64,000 nt of DNA from Tepidimonas ignava (GCF_004342625.1 NZ_SMAH01000001.1:221767-285766), one strand, 5' to 3'. Positions 1 through 11,164 are shown, numbered from the stretch's first letter. Program-made: numbers and translations. The notes: generated by a model from the sequence alone, not told the origin.

Positions 1-685
1 AGCTGGCGTAGCGCGAGTGAGGGCGGCGCTCGTGGCGGATTTCGCTCAGCCGCTGCGGGTCGATCGTCAGCCCGAACAGCTTTTTCTTGTGCGGCAGCAG
101 CGCCGGCGGCAGTTGGCGGCGCTCGAAGTCTTCCGGGATCAGCGGGTAGTTGGCCGCTTTGAGGCCAAACTGCAGCGCCAGGTACAGCGAGGTGGGCGTT
201 TTGCCGCTGCGGCTGACGCCGATCAGGATGACGTCGGACTTTTCCAGGTTGTCGTTGGTCTGGCCGTCGTCGTGCTCCAGCGTGAAATTGATCGCCTCGA
301 TGCGGTCGTGGTACTCACGGCTTTTGGTGACGTCGGAAAAGCGCCCGACGCGGTGGTTGGACTTCATGCCCAGCTCGTGCTCCAGCGGCGCGATGAAGGT
401 GCCGAACATGTCGATCAGCATGCCCTGGCAGTGCTGTTGCAGCACCTGCAGCACCTCCATGTTGACCACGGTGGTGAACACCAGCGGCCGCGTGCCATCG
501 ACGGCGGCGGCGTGGTTGATCTGGCGCACCGCCTGGTGGGCCTTGTCGGCGTTGTCGACGAACGGCAGACGCACCCGCTTGGGGCGGATTTCGAACTGCC
601 GCAGCAGCGCGTCGGCGAACGTCTCGGCGGTGATGCCGGTGCCGTCGGACACGAAAAAAACACTGCGGTTGGCGTGGCTGGTCAT
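1..685 (-). CDS. ppsR: PEP synthase regulatory kinase/phosphorylase PpsR (partial, 3' end off window)
   Basis: Bifunctional enzyme of the DUF299 family. It inactivates PEP synthase by ADP-dependent phosphorylation of a threonine next to the catalytic histidine and reactivates it by phosphate-dependent removal. The reading frame starts at the ATG at 685 ([17 protein letters not shown]) and stays open to base 1, giving 228 of the roughly 270 residues usual for the family. The N-terminal [11 protein letters not shown] motif and the P-loop-like GVSRSGKT at residues 156-163 are both intact. It is divergent from ppsA, its substrate, the standard arrangement in Burkholderiales. The C-terminus lies outside the window, so its integrity cannot be judged. 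Confidence 0.95.
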   Translation of the reverse strand, partial: MTSHANRSVFFVSDGTGITAETFADALLRQFEIRPKRVRLPFVDNADKAHQAVRQINHAAAVDGTRPLVFTTVVNMEVLQVLQQHCQGMLIDMFGTFIAPLEHELGMKSNHRVGRFSDVTKSREYHDRIEAINFTLEHDDGQTNDNLEKSDVILIGVSRSGKTPTSLYLALQFGLKAANYPLIPEDFERRQLPPALLPHKKKLFGLTIDPQRLSEIRHERRPHSRYAS

Positions 686-730
686 GGTGGCAAAGGGCTT
701 GCGAGGGCTGGGCGCGGCGGGGTGGCCGAC

Positions 731-736
731 TACAAT
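731..736 (+). promoter_or_regulatory. Candidate -10 box of ppsA
   Basis: TACAAT lies between the divergent ppsR and ppsA starts, about 150 bases before ppsA. The same TA(C/T/A)AAT followed by CACG or CGCG recurs upstream of other genes here (rpsF, ndk, hisZ). No convincing -35 hexamer is seen. Confidence 0.4.
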
Positions 737-882
737 CACGCCATTATCGCGGCAGCGGGCGCGAGCTTGGCGCACGCCCATGGCGTGCCCGGCGCCCCCG
801 CGGCGGCCGACACGACAACAACGACAACCCCGACCACGCCGCACCGCGACCCCGGTTTTCCAACCATCGAGGAGTGTTCATC

Positions 883-3273
<2,391 letters not shown>

Positions 3274-3292
3274 TCGCCAAGGCGCCTGGCCC

Positions 3293-3514
3293 ATGGACCG
3301 CCCCCGCGACGCCACCTCCCGCGCCCCTGTGACGGCGCGCTTGTGGGCGCTGTGGGCGGCTGGGGTGATGGCGTTCAATTTTCCGCTGCTCGGGGTGTGG
3401 GCAACGCTGGCCGACGAAGCCGGGCTGCCCGCCCCGTGGGCGGTGGCGACGTTTGGCGTCTGGGCGGTGCTGATCGCCGTGCTGGGGTGGTGGATGGAGC
3501 GCGCGCCCGACTGA
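3293..3514 (+). CDS. Small two-helix inner-membrane protein upstream of the symporter-like kinase
   Basis: Encodes 73 residues with two predicted membrane helices (about 17-40 and 47-67) joined by a short loop, with an FNFPLL motif at the end of helix one. I do not recognise a named family. Small two-helix proteins commonly precede SSS-type transporters (DUF4212, DUF485) and symporter-type kinases (CbrX before CbrA), and the position here, 36 bases before such a kinase, matches that pattern. A role as accessory subunit or stabiliser of the kinase is inference. The ribosome-binding site is weak, so translation may depend on coupling to ppsA. Confidence 0.6.
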   Translation: MDRPRDATSRAPVTARLWALWAAGVMAFNFPLLGVWATLADEAGLPAPWAVATFGVWAVLIAVLGWWMERAPD

Positions 3515-3550
3515 TGCGGCCGGCGCGCACGACGCAAGGGCTTGTCGGCC

Positions 3551-6280
3551 ATGTCCACCGCCATCGTCGCCAGCGCCGCCTTCGCGTACCTGGGGTTGTT
3601 GTTTGCGGTGGCGCACTGGGCCGACGCGCGCGCACGCAGCGGGCGCTCGCCCACGCGCAGCGCGTGGGTGTACGCGCTGTCGTTGGCGGTGTACTGCACC
3701 GCGTGGACCTATTTCGGCAGCGTCGGGCGGGCCGCCAGCGGTGGGCTGTGGTTTTTGCCGATTTACCTCGGCCCCACGCTGGCCATGGTGCTGGGCTGGG
3801 TGGTGCTGCGCCGCATCGTGCGCATCGCGCGCCAGCAGCGCATCACCACCATCGCCGATTTCATCGCCAACCGCTACGGCAAAAGCCCGCTGCTGGCCGG
3901 CGCCGTCACCCTGATCACCGTGGTGGGCATCGTGCCCTACATCGCGCTGCAGATCAAAGGTATCGCGGTGGCCACCGCGGTGGTCACCGGGCAGCCCCTG
4001 CACGTGGCGCAGGCGCAGGCGTGGTGGCGCGACAGCACGCTGTACCTGGCGCTGGGGCTGGCGGCGTTCACCATCGTGTTTGGGGTGCGGCACTGGGACG
4101 GCACCGAGCGCCACGCCGGCATGGTGACGGCCATCGCGCTGGAGTCGCTGGTCAAGCTGGTGGCCTTTGTGGCGGCCGGCGTGGCCGTGACATGGGGGTT
4201 GTTCGGCGGTCCGACCGACTTGCTGCGGCGGGCGCAGGCGGTGCCGGAATTGGCGCGCCTGCTGGCGTTGGGTGACCCAGGGGCGTTCGCCTGGTCGAGC
4301 TGGGCGGCGCTGACGTTGCTGGCGGGCCTGTCGGTGCTGCTGCTGCCACGGCAGTTTCAGGTCATGGTGGTGGAGCTGGAGGATGAGCGCCACCTGCGCC
4401 GCGCGGCGTGGGTGTTTCCGCTGTACCTGTGGCTGATCAACCTGTTCGTGCTGCCCCTGGCGCTGGCCGGCCTGCTGCTGTGGGGGCCGCAGGCCGCCGG
4501 GCAGGCCGAGCTGTTCGTGCTGCGCCTGCCGCAAACCATGGGGTTGGAGGCCCTGGTGCTGCTCGTGTACTTGGGGGGGCTGTCGGCCGCCACCGGCATG
4601 GTCATCGTGGAGTCGATCGCGGTGGCCACGATGGTGTGCAACGACCTGGTGCTGCCGTGGTGGCTGCGCCACCGCAGCGTCACGCAGGCCGACGGTGATC
4701 TGCGGCGGGCGGTGCTGCGCATCCGGCGCGGCGCCATCGTGCTGGTGCTGTTGCTGGGCTACGGGTACTACCGCGTCGCGGGCGATGCCTACGCGTTGGT
4801 CAGCATCGGCCTCATCAGCTTTGCGGCGGTGGCGCAGTTTGCGCCAGCCCTGTTCGGTGGCTTGCTGTGGCGCGGCGCCAGCCACGCCGGGGCGCTGGCC
4901 GGGTTGCTCGGGGGGTTTGCCGTGTGGGCCTACACGCTGATGTTGCCGTCGTTGGCCCAATCGGGCTGGCTGCCCCGCGGGTGGGTGGACCAGGGCCTGT
5001 TCGGCTGGGCGTTGCTGCGGCCCGAGGCGTTGCTGGGGTTGCAGGGGTTCGATGGCCTGACCCACGGGCTGTTTTGGAGCCTGCTGGTCAACGTGGCGCT
5101 GTACGTCGGCGTGTCGTTGGCGCGCCCGCCGGGGGTGGCCGAGACCGCGCAAGCCATGCTGTACACCCAGCCACGCGGTGCCCACGGCGACGACGGCGAC
5201 AGCCTGCCGGTGCTGTGGCGCGGGCAGGCCACACTGCCGGCGCTGCGGGCGTTGTTGGTGCGGGTGCTGGGGGCCGAACAGGCCCAGGCGCGGCTGGCCG
5301 AGCAGGCCCGCCAGCGCGGCGTGCCGTTGGCGGGGCTGGAAGCCGACGCGGCGTTGGTGCAATGGGTCGAAACCCAGTTGGCCGGCACGGTGGGCAGCGC
5401 TTCGGCGCGCCGCCTGGTCGCCTCGGTGGTGCACGAGCAGCCGTTGCCCTTGGACGACGTGCTCGACTTGTTGCAAGAAACCAGCCGCTTGAAGGCCCTG
5501 TCGCGCTCGTTGGAGCAGGCCACCCGGCAGTTGCAAGCCGCCAACGCGCGGCTGCAGGAGCTCGACCGGCTCAAGGACGACTTCATGTCATCGGTGACGC
5601 ACGAGCTGCGCACGCCGCTGACGTCGATTCGGGCGCTGGCCGAAATCCTGCGCGACGAGCCGGGGCTGCCCGATGAGCAGCGTCGGCAGTTTCTGGGTGT
5701 CATCGTCGATGAGGCGCAGCGGCTGTCGCGTCTGGTCAACCAGGTGCTGGACCTGGCCAAGATCGAGGCCGGGCGTGCCGATTGGGCCAACGCCGAGGTG
5801 GATCTGGTGCAGCTCGTCCACCATGCTGCCGCCGCCGCTGACCCGTTGCTGCAGGCGCGCCACGCCAGGCTGGAGCTGCGCACCGCGCTGCCGCAAGCGG
5901 TGGTGCACGCCGACCCCGACCGGCTGCAGCAGGTGCTGCTCAACCTGCTGTCCAACGCCGCGCGTTTCGTCCCTGACGACGGCACCGGCTGGGTGCAGGT
6001 GCGCGTTGAGCCTGGGGGCAAGGCCGAGCGCGCCTGGGTGCGGGTGGCGGTGCTCGACAACGGCCCTGGCGTGCCGCCCGACGAACGCGAGACGATTTTC
6101 GAGCGCTTTCATCAAGGCAAGGCGGCCCGTGGCGGCACGGGCCTGGGCTTGCCGATCAGCCGCCGCATCGTCGAGCACCTGGGTGGGCGGCTGTGGCTGG
6201 ATGCCGACGCCGGCCCCGGGGCGTGCTTCATCATCGAGCTGCCGCTGTTGGCGCCACGTCAGACGGCCGACGTACACTAA
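3551..6280 (+). CDS. Sensor histidine kinase with Na+/solute symporter-like sensor domain (CbrA/CrbS-like)
   Basis: A 909-residue hybrid of transporter and kinase. Residues 1 to about 500 form a many-helix sodium:solute symporter (SSS) domain. A linker and a coiled coil (about 640-670) lead to a DHp domain with THELRTPL (His684 is the phospho-acceptor), then an ATPase domain with LLSNAARF, DNGPGVPP and GGTGLGLPISRRIVEHLGG. All kinase boxes look intact. CbrA of pseudomonads and CrbS of Vibrio share this build and control use of amino acids or acetate. The ATG at 3551 was chosen over an in-frame TTG at 3542. A receiver-only regulator follows after 50 bases and is its likely partner. Ligand and any transport activity are unknown. 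Confidence 0.9.
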   Translation: MSTAIVASAAFAYLGLLFAVAHWADARARSGRSPTRSAWVYALSLAVYCTAWTYFGSVGRAASGGLWFLPIYLGPTLAMVLGWVVLRRIVRIARQQRITTIADFIANRYGKSPLLAGAVTLITVVGIVPYIALQIKGIAVATAVVTGQPLHVAQAQAWWRDSTLYLALGLAAFTIVFGVRHWDGTERHAGMVTAIALESLVKLVAFVAAGVAVTWGLFGGPTDLLRRAQAVPELARLLALGDPGAFAWSSWAALTLLAGLSVLLLPRQFQVMVVELEDERHLRRAAWVFPLYLWLINLFVLPLALAGLLLWGPQAAGQAELFVLRLPQTMGLEALVLLVYLGGLSAATGMVIVESIAVATMVCNDLVLPWWLRHRSVTQADGDLRRAVLRIRRGAIVLVLLLGYGYYRVAGDAYALVSIGLISFAAVAQFAPALFGGLLWRGASHAGALAGLLGGFAVWAYTLMLPSLAQSGWLPRGWVDQGLFGWALLRPEALLGLQGFDGLTHGLFWSLLVNVALYVGVSLARPPGVAETAQAMLYTQPRGAHGDDGDSLPVLWRGQATLPALRALLVRVLGAEQAQARLAEQARQRGVPLAGLEADAALVQWVETQLAGTVGSASARRLVASVVHEQPLPLDDVLDLLQETSRLKALSRSLEQATRQLQAANARLQELDRLKDDFMSSVTHELRTPLTSIRALAEILRDEPGLPDEQRRQFLGVIVDEAQRLSRLVNQVLDLAKIEAGRADWANAEVDLVQLVHHAAAAADPLLQARHARLELRTALPQAVVHADPDRLQQVLLNLLSNAARFVPDDGTGWVQVRVEPGGKAERAWVRVAVLDNGPGVPPDERETIFERFHQGKAARGGTGLGLPISRRIVEHLGGRLWLDADAGPGACFIIELPLLAPRQTADVH

Positions 6281-6330
6281 AGCGCGGTGAAGCGGCGCCC
6301 GCAGCGTCACCACTTCAGGAGACAACCACC

Positions 6331-6708
6331 ATGGTCGCCCCGCGCGTGCTGATCGTCGACGACGAACCCAACATCTTGCTGCCCCTGGAGTTTTTGATGC
6401 GGCGCGAGGGCTACGAGGTGCGCTGCGCGCACGACGGCGAAGAGGGTTGGCAGGCCGTGCAGCAGTGGCGGCCGGATCTGGTGTTGCTGGACGTGATGAT
6501 GCCGCGGCGCGACGGCTTTGAGGTCTGCGGGCTGATTCGCAGCGACCCCGCGTTGGCGTCGGTGCGCGTGGTGATGCTGACCGCGAAGGGACGCGACAGC
6601 GACGTCGCCCGCGGTTTGGCGTTGGGGGCCGACGCCTACCTGACCAAACCGTTTGCCACCGCCGACCTGGTGCAGCGCGTGCGTGAGCTGCTGGAGACGC
6701 CGCGATGA
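6331..6708 (+). CDS. Receiver-only response regulator
   Basis: A 125-residue CheY-like receiver with no output domain. The acidic pair is in LIVDDE (residues 10-11), the phospho-acceptor is Asp54 in LLDVMMP, and the conserved lysine is in LTKPF near 105. A spaced AGGAG precedes the ATG at 6331. Its stop overlaps the start of the exonuclease fusion gene by four bases (ATGA), so the two are translationally coupled. Because it has no DNA-binding domain, it probably acts by protein contact. The adjacent membrane PAS/degenerate-kinase/nuclease protein is the obvious candidate target (inference). Confidence 0.93.
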   Translation: MVAPRVLIVDDEPNILLPLEFLMRREGYEVRCAHDGEEGWQAVQQWRPDLVLLDVMMPRRDGFEVCGLIRSDPALASVRVVMLTAKGRDSDVARGLALGADAYLTKPFATADLVQRVRELLETPR

Positions 6709-8897
6709 AACGGCGGGTCGATCGCCGCCTGTGGTGGCTGCTGGCCGGGGCCGCGGCGGTGTCGCTGGCCTGGCTGGGGGTGACCGTCGGATTGATCGCC
6801 GTCACGCTGGAGCCGGAGGCGCGCCAGCGCATGCTGGAGCTGCTGGGCGACCGTTGGGGTTTTGTGCTGCTGATGTGGCTGCTCGGGATGGCGGCGATCG
6901 GCTGGGGGCTGCAGCGCGCCTTCGACGTCGGCGTGCACCCCTGGCGGCGTCTGGCCGAAGAAGCGGCCGTGCTGCTGACCGCCGACCCACCCCCGACGCT
7001 GCGCGAGCGCGGACCGGCCGACGTGCGCCGGGTGGCGCACCTGTTCAACGAGCTGGTGCGGCAGCGCGAGCGCTGGCGACGCGAGGTGGACGAGCGCGTG
7101 CGCGCCGCCGCGCGCGACATCGAGCAAGAAAAGCGCCGCCTGGCCGCGCTGATGGCCGAGCTGACGCAAAGCGTCATCGTCTGCAACCTGGATGGCCGCG
7201 TGCTGCTGTACAACAACCGCGCCCGGTTGCAGGTGCGTGCGTTGTCGCAAGCGCCGCAGGGGTTGGGCGGCGCCGAGCTGCTGGGGTTGGGCCGCTCGAT
7301 TTACACCGTGCTGGACCGCGCCGTGCTCGCCCACGCGCTGGACGAGCTGCGCCAGCGCCTGCGCAAGGGGGCGGCGCAGCCCAGCACCCAGTTCGTCACC
7401 GCCACGCGGGGCGGGCAGTTGCTGCGCGTGCAGGTGGCCCCCGTGCGGCTGGTCGAAGAGGAGGGCCGCCCGCGCGACACCGACCCCGCGGCCATGGCGG
7501 GGTTCGTGCTGGTGCTGGACAACATCACGCGCGAATACGAGCAGGCCGCGCAGCAGCAACGCCTGTGGGCCAACTTGACCGAGGCGGCGCGCCGCGCGGT
7601 CGGCAACGTGCGCGCGGCCGTCGAGGTGCTGCAGCTGCCCGACGCCGACGCGGCGCTGCGCGAGCGGCTGCTGGCCGTGATCCGTGACGAGGTGGTGGCG
7701 CTGGGCGACCGCCTGCACGAGGTCGCGCGCGAAGGGCTGGCCGACACGACGGCGCACGCCCCGTTGGAGGACATGCTGGGGGCCGACGTGCTGGCCGTGC
7801 TGCAACGCCGCCTGGCCGAAGTGCCGGGCGTACAGATCGACGTGCGCGAGCCCGACCCGGCGTGCTGGCTGCGGGTGGAAAGCCTGGGCCTGGCCCACGC
7901 GTTGCAGCGCTTCGTGCAGCGCCTGGCGCAGGACGGCGGGGTGGAGCGCGTGGCGCTGAGGCTGGCACCAGCCTCCGGGGTAGGGGCGGCGGTGCGCGTG
8001 ACGTTGGAGTTGGCGTGGCCCACCGTGCACGCCAGCGCCGCGCGCTGCCAGGGGTGGGTGGACAGCGACGCCGAGGGCAGCGCCCACGGGGCTGTGCGTG
8101 AGGTGGCCCAGCGCCATGGCGGCGACGCCTGGGTGCAAGACGACCCGGCCCAAGGGCAGACCTGTTTGCGGCTGTTGCTGCCGTCCGCGGCACCGACCGC
8201 CAGCGTCGAAGCGCAACCCGCAGCGCGCGTCGAAAGCCGCCCGGAGTTCTACGACTTCGACCTGTTTCGCGTCAGCCCGGCGGCGCGCGCGTGGGACGAT
8301 GTGCCGCTGACCGAGCTGGCCTACACCGTGTTCGACACCGAAACCACCGGCCTCAACCCGTCCGACGGTGACGAAATCATCCAGATCGGCGCCACGCGCA
8401 TCGTCAACGGGCGCTTGTTGCGCCACGAAAGTTTCGAGCAGCTCGTCGACCCGCGCCGCCCCATCCCGCGCGCCTCGATCCCGATCCACGGCATCACGCC
8501 CGAGATGGTGCGTGGCCAGCCTGACATCACGCAGGTGCTGCCGGCGTTCCACGCGTTTGCCCGCGACACCGTGCTGGTGGCGCACAACGCAGCGTTCGAC
8601 ATGCGGTTTTTGCAGCTCAAGGAACGCCTCGTGGGGGTCAGCTTCGACCAGCCGGTGCTGGACACCTTGCTGCTGTCGGCGGTGGTGCATCCGGAGCAAC
8701 CCTCGCACAGCCTGGACGAGATCGCCGCGCGCTTTGGCATCGCCGTGCTGGGCCGCCACACCGCGCTGGGCGATGCGCTGGTGACGGCCGAGGTGTTTTT
8801 GCGCCTCATCCCGCTGCTGGCGCAGCAGGGCATCGTCACCCTGGGCCAGGCGCGCCAGGCGGCCGAGCGCACCTACTACGCCCGGCTGACGTACTGA
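6705..8897 (+). CDS. Membrane PAS / degenerate histidine-kinase module fused to a DnaQ-type 3'-5' exonuclease
   Basis: 730 residues. Two N-terminal membrane helices (about 8-32 and 48-70) precede a HAMP-like linker, a PAS-like segment (about 150-280) and a region resembling a kinase dimerisation helix. There the usual H-E-L-R-T-P-L is replaced by E-A-A-R-R-A-V, so the phospho-acceptor position is Glu293. A worn ATPase-like part follows (REVAQRHGGDAWV). Residues 540-730 are a DEDDh exonuclease: FDTETTGL (Asp544, Glu546), HNAAFD near 626-631 and HTALGD (His685, Asp690). The exonuclease residues look intact while the kinase ones are lost. In gammaproteobacteria a stand-alone relative of this nuclease clusters with acetate symporter genes. 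Substrate (DNA, RNA or nucleotide signal) is unknown. Confidence 0.88.
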   Translation: MKRRVDRRLWWLLAGAAAVSLAWLGVTVGLIAVTLEPEARQRMLELLGDRWGFVLLMWLLGMAAIGWGLQRAFDVGVHPWRRLAEEAAVLLTADPPPTLRERGPADVRRVAHLFNELVRQRERWRREVDERVRAAARDIEQEKRRLAALMAELTQSVIVCNLDGRVLLYNNRARLQVRALSQAPQGLGGAELLGLGRSIYTVLDRAVLAHALDELRQRLRKGAAQPSTQFVTATRGGQLLRVQVAPVRLVEEEGRPRDTDPAAMAGFVLVLDNITREYEQAAQQQRLWANLTEAARRAVGNVRAAVEVLQLPDADAALRERLLAVIRDEVVALGDRLHEVAREGLADTTAHAPLEDMLGADVLAVLQRRLAEVPGVQIDVREPDPACWLRVESLGLAHALQRFVQRLAQDGGVERVALRLAPASGVGAAVRVTLELAWPTVHASAARCQGWVDSDAEGSAHGAVREVAQRHGGDAWVQDDPAQGQTCLRLLLPSAAPTASVEAQPAARVESRPEFYDFDLFRVSPAARAWDDVPLTELAYTVFDTETTGLNPSDGDEIIQIGATRIVNGRLLRHESFEQLVDPRRPIPRASIPIHGITPEMVRGQPDITQVLPAFHAFARDTVLVAHNAAFDMRFLQLKERLVGVSFDQPVLDTLLLSAVVHPEQPSHSLDEIAARFGIAVLGRHTALGDALVTAEVFLRLIPLLAQQGIVTLGQARQAAERTYYARLTY

Positions 8898-8903
8898 GGC
8901 GGG

Positions 8904-8931
8904 CGTTGCCCGTTTTCCGTTGCCCGTTTTC
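8904..8931. repeat. Two perfect tandem copies of a 14-bp unit
   Basis: CGTTGCCCGTTTTC occurs at 8904-8917 and again at 8918-8931, directly after the exonuclease stop codon and before the toxin-antitoxin pair. There are no further copies. It could mark slippage or a junction of the toxin-antitoxin insertion. Confidence 0.85.
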
Positions 8932-8983
8932 AACAGCCAGCGGCTGCCGGTGCCGCATCACCAGGGCCAACGGTCGCTGACGC

Positions 8984-9232
8984 TCAGTCCGTCGACGGGG
9001 ACTCATCGCCCGGGGTTGGCGCGGCATCGGGCACGGCGTCGAGCCATTGGTCGAACGCCGCTTCGCTGCCCCTTTGCTGCCGCTCGCGGAAGTAGGCTTG
9101 CGTCTTGAGGGCGGAGATCTTTTCGGCGATCGCGGTCAGAAACAGCTGATTCATCGACACGTGCTCCTCCTGCGCCAGTTGTTTGGCGTAGGCCATCAAC
9201 GAGTCGGGTAAGCGAAGCGCGTATTGGGCCAT
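8984..9232 (-). CDS. Ribbon-helix-helix antitoxin-like protein
   Basis: An 82-residue protein beginning MAQYALRLPDSLMAYA and continuing with a helix-turn-helix pair (VSMNQLFLTAIAEKISAL), typical of Arc/CopG/HicB-like RHH DNA-binding antitoxins. The C-terminal acidic, proline-rich tail probably wraps the toxin. It lies one base after the PIN toxin stop (TGA-A-ATG), with a GAGGA ribosome site inside the toxin end, so the two are co-translated. Gene order is toxin first. Autoregulation by the RHH fold is expected from the family but no operator was proven. Confidence 0.8.
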   Translation of the reverse strand: MAQYALRLPDSLMAYAKQLAQEEHVSMNQLFLTAIAEKISALKTQAYFRERQQRGSEAAFDQWLDAVPDAAPTPGDESPSTD

Positions 9233-9233
9233 T

Positions 9234-9671
9234 TCAAAGGTCCTCGTGCCAAGACGATACCAACTGCCGCGGTGCCAGCAGCGGCAAAGCAAACCGCTTG
9301 GCCGCTGCGGCAAAGTCAGCCACGTTGTGGGTGACCAACGCATCGGCGCGGCCATTGAGCGCGGTTTCCAGCACCATTTCGTCACTTGGGTCGGGCAGCT
9401 GGGGACGCCACAAGTAATGCAGGGTCACCGGCTCGATAAAAAGCGACAACGCATCCAAAAACGTATCGACCGGCACGGCACGAAACGCCGCTTCATGCGC
9501 ACACCGCTTGAGCACCGCTTCGTACTCCAACATCAACGGTACAGACGCCAACGGACGCAACCGACGCTGCCGCACGGCGTGTAACAGCGCGAAAGACGCG
9601 CCATGACGGCTGCGACTGGCTGCAACCAGGACATTCGTGTCGAGGACGATCCTGGCGATCATATTGTCCAT
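9234..9671 (-). CDS. PIN-domain toxin component (putative ribonuclease)
   Basis: 145 residues with the PIN signature: VLDTNVLVAA at the N-terminus (first catalytic Asp), a mid-chain Glu in LEYEAVL, and Asp residues in DALVTHNVADF. This matches the family annotated as putative toxin-antitoxin system toxin component, PIN family. These are Mg2+-dependent RNases held inactive by their antitoxin. The start used is the ATG at 9671; an in-frame ATG three codons later (9662) is an alternative. It sits between the nucleotidyltransferase and exonuclease genes of the carbon locus, in the same orientation as the former. Confidence 0.85.
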   Translation of the reverse strand: MDNMIARIVLDTNVLVAASRSRHGASFALLHAVRQRRLRPLASVPLMLEYEAVLKRCAHEAAFRAVPVDTFLDALSLFIEPVTLHYLWRPQLPDPSDEMVLETALNGRADALVTHNVADFAAAAKRFALPLLAPRQLVSSWHEDL

Positions 9672-9709
9672 GATATCGCCAGAGACGCCAAGCCCTTGGC
9701 GTGTTCGCG

Positions 9710-11164
9710 CTAGAAGCGCCCGGCCAGGTAGCGTTTTTCCAGCACCCCTTGCAACGCCTTGACGACCGCGAAGGCGTCCTTGAGGTGGCGCTGCTCCAGG
9801 GCGGACAGTTCGTCCGGGCGCAAAAAATTGTCGGCCGGCTGTCCGGCTTCGAGCCGGCGCGCCTGGTGCTGCACGCGCAGCGTGGTCAAAAACTCCAGCG
9901 CATCGAGCAGGTCGCGCACCCGCTCGCGGGTGATTTCACCGCTGTCGGCGCTGTGCAACAGGCGCTCGCGGGTGTTGACGGCACCGATGCCGCCGGCCAG
10001 GGCGTAGACACGCGCCAGGTCGATGATCGGCACGATGCCGCTGTGCTTGAGGTCGATGGTGCCGTCGTGCTCGCCGCCGCGGATGGTTTGCAAGTTGCCC
10101 AGCCAGTTCAGCGGCGGTGTGTGGGTGAGTGCGTTGGACACCATGTGCGCCAGAAAAATGCGCTGCTTGGGCGTGCGTGCCAGCACCTCGGCCCGCAGCG
10201 TGTCCAGCAGCGCACGCTCGCCGGCGACGAAGCGTTGGTCGAAAAAGACGCACGTCAACATCAACGCCTTGGGGTCGGGCGTCTCGATCCAACGCATGAA
10301 GTACTCGCGCCAACGGCTCCACGGCTGGCGCCACATCGGGGTCAGCGCCATCATCTCGCCTGGGCAGTATACGTAGCCGCAGGCGTTGAGACCGTCGCAC
10401 ACAAACCGCGCCAGCGCCTCGAAGTAGGCCCCATGGTGCGCCGCGTCGTAGGCGTCGTCCAGCACCAGGCAGTTGTCCTGGTCGCTTTGGGCGGTTTGTT
10501 CGTTGCGGCCCTGTGAGCCGGCCGCCACCCACGCCCACGGCACCGGCGCCGGCCCCAATGCCCGTTCGGCCAGTTGCAGCAGCCGGGTGGTGATGGCGTC
10601 GGTCATGGCCGACACCAGGCGCCCCGTGGCGTGCGCGCTGGTGCCGGCGGCGGCCAACTGGCGCTGCAGCGCGGGGACGCGCGCCGCCACCGCCTGCAGC
10701 TCGGCCACGCTGTCTTGCTGGTAAATGGCTTGGGCCAGCACCACCGCCGAGTCGCTTTGCCGCTGCTGCAGGTCGCTGCTGGAGATCAGGCCGACCACGC
10801 GGGCGCCGTCGGTGACGGGCACGTGATGGATGTTGAGGCGCGCCATCAGCAGCAGCGCATCGAAGGCCGCGTCGCCGATGTCGACCGTTTGCACTGCGGT
10901 GGTGGCCACCTCGATGACCGGCCGCTGGGGGTCGAGCCCCGCGGCCAGCACGCGGTTGCGCAGGTCGCGGTCGGTCACGATGCCGCGCAGCGTGTCGCCG
11001 TCGGTGACCAGCACCGACGACACGTTGTGCTCGCGCATCGTCTGCGCCGCCGCGCGCACCGGCAGCTCGGGGGGCACGCAGATGGGCGCGCGGCGCAGCA
11101 GCGAACGCACCGGCGTCGAGGTCAGGGTCAGCGTGTCATCGAGACAGGTTGGCGGCTCGGGCAT
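9710..11164 (-). CDS. CBS-domain protein with DUF294 nucleotidyltransferase domain
   Basis: 484 residues. Two CBS repeats (about 22-80 and 85-135) probably bind an adenine nucleotide. Next comes a nucleotidyltransferase core with GSQGRNE (216-222) and DQD (228-230) as the metal-binding pair, as in GlnD-type enzymes. A C-terminal helical substrate-binding domain completes the DUF294 layout. Relatives accompany acetate symporter and exonuclease genes in pseudomonads and vibrios, but their substrate is unknown. The ATG at 11164 was chosen because the upstream open frame has no family similarity and runs into the divergent promoter region. It is divergent from the symporter at 11259, with 94 bases between. 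Confidence 0.9.
   Translation of the reverse strand: MPEPPTCLDDTLTLTSTPVRSLLRRAPICVPPELPVRAAAQTMREHNVSSVLVTDGDTLRGIVTDRDLRNRVLAAGLDPQRPVIEVATTAVQTVDIGDAAFDALLLMARLNIHHVPVTDGARVVGLISSSDLQQRQSDSAVVLAQAIYQQDSVAELQAVAARVPALQRQLAAAGTSAHATGRLVSAMTDAITTRLLQLAERALGPAPVPWAWVAAGSQGRNEQTAQSDQDNCLVLDDAYDAAHHGAYFEALARFVCDGLNACGYVYCPGEMMALTPMWRQPWSRWREYFMRWIETPDPKALMLTCVFFDQRFVAGERALLDTLRAEVLARTPKQRIFLAHMVSNALTHTPPLNWLGNLQTIRGGEHDGTIDLKHSGIVPIIDLARVYALAGGIGAVNTRERLLHSADSGEITRERVRDLLDALEFLTTLRVQHQARRLEAGQPADNFLRPDELSALEQRHLKDAFAVVKALQGVLEKRYLAGRF

Noticed and set aside
3293..3514. Assignment of the small protein to DUF4212 or DUF485
   Set aside because: Same size and topology, but the characteristic motifs of those families are not visible; kept as an unnamed small membrane protein.
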